From positions 238,091,866 to 238,155,865 of the forward strand of contig CM077676.1 in assembly GCA_039707655.1 (NCBI GenBank): a stretch of DNA of 64,000 nucleotides. Reading direction: 5' to 3'. The translations under genes and the position numbers were made by a program. The notes beneath the pieces are model-generated. The model had not been told where the DNA came from and did not search any database. It saw only the letters and a list, made by a program, of their open reading frames with translations. Every line of letters starts with the position of its first letter. The first letter of the stretch is position 1. The stretch comes from Elymus sibiricus (Eukaryota; Streptophyta; Magnoliopsida; Poales; Poaceae). Positions 56,534 to 64,000 of this stretch are shown here, piece after piece.

Positions 56534-57310
56534 CTATTTGGGATCAAGGCCATTGCCGATGACGAAGGCGGGCCCGGAGCCACTTCCATCCACCGACACT
56601 TTCTTTGTCTCGGCGCGTGCCTGAGAGAAGAGCTGCTTCTTCTTCTCGGGTGCGACCTCGGGAGGTTCGACGTCGTCCTCGTGAGCGGGGTGAGCCATGG
56701 TGGCAGCCTTGTAGGCACGCTCGAGGGAGTGTACTGCGTCCTTCTCATCGCAGCGGACGGTGATGGTACCGCTGCAGCCCGGCATCTTGAGGACATTGTA
56801 GGCGTGGTGGGTCACCGCCATGAACTTGGCGAGCGCGGGGTAGCCCAAGATGGCGTTGTAGGGTAGGCCGATGTGAGCCACGTCGAAGTCAATGACTTCT
56901 GTGCGGTAGTTCTTGCGGGTGCCGAAGGTGACAGGAAGACGCACTTGCCCCAGAGGCAGGGTAGAGCCGTCGGTCATGCCTGAGAAAGGCCTTGTCAGCA
57001 TCAGGCGCTCGTAGGGCACTTGGAGCTTCTCGAAGGTCTCGATGGAGATCATGTTGAGGCCTGCACCGCCGTCGACAAGCGTCTTGGTGATAGCGACGTT
57101 GTTGATGGTCGGTGTGCACAGCATGGGGATGGTGCCCACAGCCGCCGTGGATGTGGGGTGGTCCTTGGAGTCGAAGGAGATCGCGTACCGTGACCACTTG
57201 AGGGGCTGAGAAGCCTCGGGCCTCGGGAGGGCCGCGTTCACCTCGCGAGAGAACTGCTTGAAGTGGTGGTTGGACGAGGGAGCCTGGGCCCCGCCGAGGA
57301 TGGATGCCAC
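56534..57310 (-). pseudogene. RLG-3 protease region
   Basis: The loop TKTLVDGGAGLNMISIETF (near 57030-57095) is the DGG-type protease site. PYNAILGYPALAKFMAVTHHA follows. The frame ends in GNGLDPK-TAG at 56534, the same protein position as the RLG-2 stop at 41914. Confidence 0.88.
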
Positions 57311-58876
57311 GCCACGATGCTCTTGGTAGCCCCCAGCGTTCTCGTCAGGCTGGTTGCCGTTGTTCCTGCCAGGCGGCGGCGGTGGTGGCAGGACGGCGTT
57401 GGCTTGAGGGTTGGCCTGCCACGGCTGGTTCTGCTAGCCTTGCCGGAAGTTGTTGTCGTTGTTGTTGTGGTCTCCCCAGCAGTTGCTGTTGCGGCCACCT
57501 CCGCGGCCACCGTCGCAATTGTTGCGGTTGCCGCATCCGTCCTGGCAGTTCTCGCGAAGCAGCTTGAGATCATGGTAGTCCTCGGTGCTGTGGGAGTGCA
57601 TGCCGTAGTAGGCGCAGAAGGGGCGACCATCTTTCTTGGGGTCATTGTTCCTGGCCTTGGTAGCGTCAGGTGCTACGTCCGGGTCAATGTGGGCGAAGAG
57701 GCGGCCCTCTTCAGCTTTGGCGCACCTATCGGCGAGGTTGAACAGCTCAACCGCGGTGTCGAGCTTATGTTGATGATGAGCTTCTCGCGCATCCGGATGT
57801 CCGTGATGCCGGAGGAGAATGCAGAGATGATCGCGGCGTCGGAGGAGCGTTCGATCTTGTTGCGCACTTGGCTGAAGCGCTGGATGTACTTGCGGAGGGT
57901 CTCGTTAGGCCGCTGGCGCACGACGCGCAAGTCGTTGAGCGTGAGAGGGTGCTCGTGCGTGCCCATGAAGTTGGCGACGAACTGCCGGCACAGTTCAGAC
58001 CAAGAAGAGATGGAAGCTTCAGGAAGGTTCATGAGCCATAAGCGCGGGGCGTCCTTGAGGGCCATGGGGAACCAGTTCTCCATGACCTTGTCATCACCGC
58101 CCATAGCCTCGATGCTCAGAGTGTAGAGCTGCAGGAACTCCATGGGGTTGGGGGAGCCGTCGTAACAAGGCGGCAGGTCCGGCTTGAACTTCATGGGCCA
58201 CACCATGCGGCGTAGCTCGTGAGTGAAGGCGCGGCAACCCCCGCTGCTGGAGGCGACGCAACCGGCAAGGGCGGTGTGGTTCTGGTGCCCGGCCACGGCG
58301 ACATCTTGGATGGTGCGGTCTTGGCACTGGCGCTGCTGCTCGAGGATCACGCACGCGTCTGGCGCCACACGCCAGACGATCTGGCAGCTGGCATCGTCGT
58401 GGTCCGGTGAAGACATGCCGCGGGACGGCTCCCGCGCGCGCGCCGCGGCATTGTCCCTTGCCGTCGCCGAACGGAGGAGGTGGAGGGGGCGCGCCGTGCT
58501 CCGCCTCCATGCCACGCGGCGACAGAGGTGGAAGAGAACGGGAGGGCGCCGGGGCATCTCCGGCGGTGTTGATGAGCTCGGTGATGCGCGTGAGCCAGGC
58601 GTCGTAGCCGGCCTCGGTGGGGCGGTAGCGCATTAGCTCATGCACCATGAGCAGCGCGGCCTACGGGTCAGGCAGGTCATGGCGGGCTAGCGAGGACGCC
58701 GTGGCGGTGCGAGCAGGTGGCTGCACGGACGGGTGGAGGGAGGAGCCCTGCTCTTCTCACCCCGCGGGCTCAGTGGCGCCATTGGAGCGCCCGCGGCGGT
58801 TGTCGTTGGCGAGAGGCTCTGTGCGGACCATCCTGGCGGCCCTGCGCAGGGCGCGCTCGCGTCGGGCGTCGGCCAT
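57311..58876 (-). pseudogene. RLG-3 gag (frameshifted)
   Basis: ATG 58874-58876 (MADARRERALRRAARMV) starts the frame, with a TGA and a TAG before LLMVHELMRYRPTEAGYDAW. A frameshift near 58470 moves to the frame holding the capsid domain (PCYDGSPNPMEFLQLYTLS, WSELCRQFVANFMGTHEH, RQRPNETLRKYIQRFSQV). A second one near 57765 returns to the first frame with AVELFNLADRCAKAEEGR and the C-x-Y/H motif FCAYYGMHSHSTEDYHDLK. TAG near 57435 follows FRQG. The two shifts compensate. Confidence 0.83.
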
Positions 58877-58909
58877 GGCGATGTCGGGGTCGAGGAAACA
58901 GACACTCGC

Positions 58910-58927
58910 CCCCTACCTGGCGCGCCA
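58910..58927 (-). other. RLG-3 primer-binding site, tRNA-Arg type
   Basis: Plus-strand CCCCTACCTGGCGCGCCA matches, from memory, the 3' end of plant tRNA-Arg(CCU) with CCA. It lies two bases inside the 5' LTR. It differs from the tRNA-Lys site of RLG-2, another sign of separate families. Confidence 0.75.
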
Positions 58928-58929
58928 AA

Positions 58930-59852
58930 TGTCGGAAGCCGGGCTCCGGGGACCTTGGTTCGAACTCTGGGGGCAAGCTCGCTACCTACGACCCGACGGT
59001 GACCACGACGACGCTACGACGAGCGGAGCACGACGAGGGCACACACACACAGGGCACGGCAGGGACGCAAGAGCTACCCAGGTTCGGGCCACCAAGCGGT
59101 GTAAAACCCTACTCCTGCTTGTGTTTGGGATTGCTATGGACAGAGAGTTCTTGAGTACAAGATAGAAGAAGGTGGAATCGATCCCCCTCTACAGTGGCAG
59201 CACTGCCCCTTTGATAGCTGCCTTGGTCCTCTTCCCCCGAAAATATTGGTGGGAAGGGTCGCAACACAACGGTAGTTTGAAGGGGGACTAGCGCCCAGTC
59301 TTACCCTGACAAAAGGTGGTCTTCGCCTGCAAAGAGGCTATCCATGACGCGCTGGTGGGCTCGGCAATGACATCCACCCTGGCGTGCTTTGTCGTCTTGG
59401 CCCTCTTGCACCAAACAGGCAAGCTTTTGGACTTGCTTTGCAGGAGGGCAGCTGGCGCTGCCCCTTTATCACCAAAGAAGAAACCTTCCCTGGCCGCACA
59501 TGCTGGTACGGCTCTGGTCACTGTCGTTGCCCTGCGCGGGAGCGTCATCCACGTGGTGGGCACGTGGCCGCGTGGCCAGCGCCAAGTGGCTCCCCGCGCA
59601 GGTGGCCTCGGGAGGCTGCCTCGGGAGGTTGCCTCGCGAGAAGGGGCGTCGCAAGGCTTCCTGCCACTGCTGATGATCTTCGGTGGGTCCGCCCCCTGCG
59701 GAAGGGGGGGGGGGTCCCCGCGAGGCCGGTGCCTCATGAGGTGTCTTGCTTCATGACGGCCACGGCTAGGCCGCCTCTTGGGCCTTCGCCAGGCATTGCT
59801 CCTGGGCTGTAGGCACACGGCCTATGGTACCCTGGTTCCCACTGGGCCGACA
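58930..59852 (-). repeat. RLG-3 5' LTR (923 bp)
   Basis: Starts TGTCGGAAGCC and ends GGGCCGACA. The TATA position (near 59208-59217) reads CTATCAAAGG on the minus strand instead of CTATAAAAGG in the partner LTR, so the promoter copy that should drive gag-pol is damaged. Confidence 0.92.
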
Positions 59853-62800
59853 TAAAACTATGTGAAAGTAGTAAAATATTGGCATGAAACAATCAAAAAT
59901 TATAGATACGATGGAGACGTATCAGCATCCCCAACTTAATTCTTGCTCGTCTTCGAGTAGGTAAATGATAAAAGGATAATTTTTGATGTGGAATGCTACC
60001 TAACATAATCTTGATCAAATATTCTAATCATGGCATGAATATTAAGATACGAGTGATTCAAGGCAATAGTTTATCAATTCGATATTGAAAGAATAATACA
60101 AAACATGCATGTAATTCATCATTGCCTTTCATAATAATGAAGCTAAAGGAAGCAACTTCTATACACTTAGTTGTGGTAAGCATGACACGCTCGTTCTTCC
60201 CTGCATAGATATATCAAATTAAGGGTACCCCGGTGCCAAACCAAGCAATTGGATCATACTTTTTAACGCGCTTCAGCATTTTCAACTTCACTCAATACAT
60301 GAGCGTGAGCCATGGACATAGCACTATGGGTGGAATAGAATGCGGTGGTAGAGATCAATAAGGGTAGTCAAAAAGGGAGAAAGTCTCGCATCAACTCGGC
60401 GGATCAACGGGCAATGGAGAGGCCCATCAATCGATATCAATGCGAGGAGTAGGGATTACCATGCAACGGATGCACTAGAGCTATAAGTGTATGAAAGCTC
60501 ACTACTGAAACTAAGTGGGTGTGCATCCAACTTGCTTGCTTATGAAGACCTCGGGCATTTGAGGAAGCCTGTATCGAAATATACATGCCAAGTTCTATAA
60601 TGAAAAATTCCCACTAGTATATGAAAGTGATAACATAGGAGACTCTCTATATGAAGAACATGGTGCTACTCTGAAGCACAAGTGTGGTAAAAGGATAGTA
60701 GCATTGCCCCTTCTCTCTTTTTCTCTCATTTTTTTTGGTTTCATTTTTTCGATTTTTTTTGGTGGGCTCTTTTTGTCCCTTTTTCTCTTTTTTTTTTGTT
60801 CGGAGTCTCATCCCGACTTGTGGGGGAATCATGGTCTCCATCATCCTTTCCTCACTGGGACAATGCTCTAATAATGATGATCATCACACTTTTATTTACT
60901 TACAACTCGATAAAAACTATACAAGATGACTCTATATGAATGCCTCTGGCAGTGTACCAGGATGTGCAATGATCTAGCGTAGCAAAGATATCAAAAAAAA
61001 GACAAGCCATAAAAATATCATGCTAGCTATCTTATGATCATGCAAAGCAATATGACAATGAATGCTCAAGTCATGTATATGATGATGGAAGTTGCATGTC
61101 AATATATCTCGGAATGGCTATGGAAATGCCATAATAGTTAGGTATGGTGGCTGTTTTGAGGAAGATATAAGGAGGCTTATGTGTGATAGAGCGTATCATA
61201 TCACGGGGTTTGGATGCACCGTCGAAGTTTGCACCAACTCTCGAGGTGAGAAAGGGAAATGCACGGTACCGAAGAGGCTAGCAATATGCGGAAGGATGAG
61301 AGTGCATATAATCCATGAACCCACATTAGTCATAAAGAACTCATATACTTATTGTGAAAATTTCAAAGCCCTCAAAGCAAAGTATTAATCGCATGCCCCT
61401 AGGGGGGAGGTTGGGAGGAGTTAACCATCGCGCGCCCCCGATTCGAACAACACAAAGGATCAATCAATGGTAAAATATGCTTCCACCTCACTGCTAATGT
61501 CAGCGGCCACCACTTTACATGCGTGAGGATTTACTTGCGTAAAGACTTACTTCCCTTAACACCATTATTAATAGTCAACTTTAGTTCTTTTACTAGCATG
61601 CCCCCAATATTACCACCTCAATATCGCAAAACTATTGCAAGGAATCAAACATGTCATATTCAGTGATCTACAAGTTTTATGTAGGATTTTATGACTAACC
61701 ATGTGAATGACCAATTCCTGTTAACTCTCTAAATAGATATAAGTGAAGCATGAGAGTTTAATTCTTTCTACAAAAGACCACACTCTAATAAATATAAGTG
61801 AAGGAAAAGAGCATTCTACAAATAACGGTTTTCCAAATGTGGAGAAATGAGTATCCAAACTTCAACAGATATAAGTGAAGCACATGAACCATTCTATAAA
61901 ACCATACTCAAAAGATATAATTGAAGTGCATAGAGCATTCTATAAATCAACCAAGGACTATCTCATTCAAGCATGGTGCATTACTAAAAGGAAAATAAAA
62001 AGCACATGACGCTCCAAGAATTTACGCATATCATGTGAACAAAACCAAAACTGAGACATACCGATAATTGTCGAGGAAGAAAGATGGGATACCTTCCGGG
62101 GCATCCCCAACTTAGACGCTTGAGTCTCCTTGAATATTTACTTGGGGTTCCTTGGGCATCCCCAAGCTTGAACTCTTGTCTCTCCTTATTCTTCTCATAT
62201 CGATACCTCCTCAATCATCGAACACTTCATCCACACAAAACTTGACCGAACTTTTTATTAGAGAAGTTAGTACATATAACATCAAATCCTATCATCTCCT
62301 GCTGTAACATTATTGTATAATTATAATCAAACATTACCTACTGTATGATATCACAATTCTATGCTCCCAAGTCAATGGGGCTCAACAAGATTTCAAACAT
62401 AAGCAAATAAAGAAACTACAACAACAATCTGTGAAAACAGGACAGTCTGTAAAGATGCAGATGAAAAATATACTTCTGTTACTCCAAAAATTCTGAAACA
62501 TTAGGACGTAATAAACAATTTTCATAGCAGTACTGTGTATAAATTTCAGAATTTTTGCATGTTCCAGTAAAATATAGAAATTCAAACACTACAGCAAAAG
62601 TTTCTGTTTTTGCACAGCACACACCAAACAAGCAATTTAAACACCCTAAAGGTAAATCTTGGCACATTATTTTTATAATACAATGGATTTGTACAAGGGG
62701 ATAATTATTTTTGTTGAAAATTTTCTGTAATCAAGGTTCACAAAGTTTCCATGGGCATGAACAAAGTTCAAGGCTAGCCCCCACTTCCACATTGCTCATC

Positions 62801-62951
62801 TGTCTCACTTTCACTTTTCTTTTTGAAAAGTTTTAGGTTCCCCTCTATATTTTTTTGTTTTTAAATATTTTAAAAGCACACAAAAGAAGAAAATGACTCT
62901 CTAAAACTTCCAGGTTGTCTCCCAGGTAGCGCTTTCTTTAAAGCCATTAAG
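59853..62951. repeat. Long Triticeae repeat, right part
   Basis: Non-coding continuation of 46205-47315: GGAGACGTATCAGCATCCCC, GAGCGTGAGCCATGGACATA, ATGCAACGGATGCACTAGAG and GATATAAGTGAAGCA words are ones I recall from many wheat loci. A T-rich stretch is at 60710-60800. No open frame looks real. It is cut on the right by CACTA-3. Confidence 0.6.
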
Positions 62952-62969
62952 CACTACTGGAATCAGGGA

Positions 62970-63350
62970 CTTTGCCATCTGCCAGCTCTTTGCCGTCTGC
63001 TGGCAGATGGCAAAGAGGATATTTGCCGTCTGCTTTTACAAAGCAGACGACAAAGAACATGCTGATGGCAAAGAGGCTCTTTGCCATCTGCACTTCTTTG
63101 CCGTCTGCTGGCAGACGGCAAAGAGTTCTTTGCCGTCTGCCAGCAGATAGCAAAGACCAAAGTGGTGCCCACGGGGTACTGCGTTGGCTAGGTCACACGG
63201 GCCACTTCTTTGCCGTCTGCTGGCAGACGGCAAAGAACTCTTTGCCGTCTGCCAGCAGACGCCAATTAGGTGAGGGGGGCCCCACAGTGTAACGGCGGGG
63301 ACGGGCTAACGGTGACCGTCTTTGCCGTCTGACAGCAGACGGCAAAGAGG
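62970..63350. repeat. CACTA-3 subterminal repeats with perfect hairpins
   Basis: About eight blocks of TTTGCC(G/A)TCTGC occur, several as back-to-back inverted pairs. At 63095-63124 and again at 63207-63236 two 14-base arms (TCTTTGCCGTCTGC and its inverse) pair perfectly around a 2-base centre. In known CACTA elements such subterminal motifs bind the element's own protein. Confidence 0.88.
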
Positions 63351-63359
63351 GGGGTTAAT

Positions 63360-63715
63360 TTTCGCCCCCCGCGCCCAAACCCCCCCTCTCTCTCTCTCAC
63401 ATCTCTCTCTCTCTGTCTCTGCGCGCCGCCGCCACCCCCTCCCCGCCGACCCCCTCCTCCCCGCCGACCCCCGCCGCCCCCTCCTCCCCGCCGCCGCCCC
63501 CTCCCCTCCTCCACAGCGCCGCCGCCGCCCCCTTCCCTCCTCCACAGCGCCGCCGCCGCCCCCTCCCCGCCGACCCCCTCCTCCCCGCCGACCCCCGCCG
63601 ACCCCCTCCTCCCCGCCGACCGCCGCCGCCACCCTCCTCCCCGCCGACCGCCGCCGCCCCCCTCCTCCCCAGCGCCGCCGCCTCGACCACCCTCCGGTGA
63701 GCTCCACCATCCCCC
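63360..63715. repeat. C-rich low-complexity tract
   Basis: Built from CCGCCGCC, CCCCTCCTCC and CCGCCGACC units with almost no A. Long apparent frames on both strands here are composition artefacts. Confidence 0.9.
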
Positions 63716-63816
63716 CCCTTTTTTGTTTTTTTCCTGTTTTTTTTCTGTTTTTATTAGTTCATTTAGTTAGTTTATATTAGTTAGTTATTAGTTCATATTA
63801 GTTAGTTTTTATTAGG

Positions 63817-64000
63817 TAGAAAAAACTTAGATAGAAAAGAAGAAAAGAAAAAACCTAGAAGAAAAAAAAGAAGAAAAGAAGAAGAAAAAAAAGGAAAAAT
63901 AAAAAAGAAAAAGAAGAAAAAATAATAAGAAGAAGAAACAGAAGAAGAGGAGGAGGAGAAGAAAAAAGAAGAAGAAGAAGAAGAAGAAAAAAAGAGGAGA
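63817..64000. repeat. Purine-only tract (GAA/GAGG-rich)
   Basis: Nearly 180 bases of A and G with very few pyrimidines, ending in GAAGAAGAAGAAGAAGAA and GAGGAGGAGG stretches, and running off the window. Confidence 0.92.

Larger units (their letters stand above)
47316..59852 (-). mobile_element. RLG-3: Tat-type Ty3/gypsy retrotransposon, 12,537 bp
   Basis: LTRs of 918 and 923 bp (TGTCGGAAGCC...GGGCCGACA) enclose, on the minus strand, gag, protease, RT, RNase H and integrase, and on the plus strand an antisense gene. The plan equals that of RLG-2, but LTR and proteins differ enough to be another family. The LTRs are visibly more diverged than those of RLG-2 (dozens of differences in 920 bases), so the insertion is older. 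The left LTR starts TATCGG instead of TGTCGG. The flanking bases TCTGC (left) and TAAAA (right) do not form a target duplication. Confidence 0.93.
62952..64000 (+). mobile_element. CACTA-3: left end of another CACTA family
   Basis: Starts CACTACTGGAATCAGGGACT, a CACTA-type terminus, and continues beyond the window. Subterminal repeats of TTTGCCGTCTGC in both orientations fill 62970-63350. The family differs from CACTA-1 and -2 in termini and repeat motif. After a GC-rich presumed 5' leader (63360-63690) a CCG/GTGAGC splice-donor-like site occurs near 63693-63700. The target duplication cannot be tested. Confidence 0.8.

Noticed and set aside
57263..58126. A 287-codon plus-strand frame over RLG-3 gag
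   Set aside because: It is a shadow of the gag/protease frame; the low-complexity valine/alanine-rich product has no domain.
63306..63780. Long open frames on both strands in the C-rich tract of CACTA-3
   Set aside because: They are proline-, arginine- or glycine-only products of CCG/CCT repeats, and overlapping frames on both strands are equally long, so composition explains them.
1..64000. CRISPR arrays, bacterial operons, tRNA or rRNA genes
   Set aside because: Tandem arrays here lack the repeat-spacer pattern, and the only tRNA-like sequences are primer-binding sites of 12-20 bases next to LTRs.

Overview
This window is intergenic DNA of a large grass genome, most likely Triticeae (wheat, Aegilops or barley group). 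The evidence is nested LTR retrotransposons of grass type, CACTA and Stowaway transposons, a long repeat at 46205-47315 and 59853-62951 that I recognise from memory as very common in Triticeae, and GC-rich grass codon use in the captured genes. I see no bacterial operons, CRISPR arrays or tRNA/rRNA genes. No intact host gene is visible; every coding region belongs to a transposable element or is broken.

Layout, left to right. 1-5733 is part of a Ty3/gypsy element on the minus strand (here RLG-1): a gag-pro-RT-RNase H frame broken by one stop codon, a leader, an initiator-tRNA-Met type primer site and a 1.96-kb LTR. 5734-7116 holds a gene-like relic. 7117-9717 is a complete non-autonomous CACTA element (CACTA-1). 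10298-19944 is a Ty1/copia element on the minus strand (RLC-1); one of its LTRs has been hit by a solo LTR with a perfect AGAAC target duplication (11278-11937). Pieces left of CACTA-1, between CACTA-1 and RLC-1, and right of RLC-1 (with a TATA box near 21685) may be one host locus split by insertions. 21943-22612 carries two MITE-like elements, one a long foldback. 24702 to about 26887 is a second CACTA of the same group whose right end is missing. 27107-27988 is a broken SINA-like E3 ubiquitin ligase gene. 27989-32653 is a patchwork of low-complexity and tandemly duplicated DNA.

32654-45913 is a complete Tat-type Ty3/gypsy element (RLG-2) with 0.5-kb LTRs and a perfect GCCGC duplication. 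46205-62951 is the long Triticeae repeat, into which a second, older Tat-type element (RLG-3, 47316-59852) inserted. Both Tat elements transcribe gag-pol from the minus strand and carry, between pol and the 3' LTR, a spliced gene on the opposite strand with the domain Pfam calls 'putative gypsy type transposon' (PF04195) plus coiled coils. 62952-64000 is the left end of a third CACTA family with TTTGCCGTCTGC subterminal repeats.

The most interesting signals are these. RLG-2 keeps a single 2,221-codon gag-pol frame with eight premature stops and no frameshift, all TAG or TGA. Two of those stops fall at the same protein positions in RLG-3. The antisense spliced genes are paired with convergent gag-pol transcription. 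A sequence box is shared by three otherwise unlike LTR families. Family and domain names come from memory of motifs; no searches were run.
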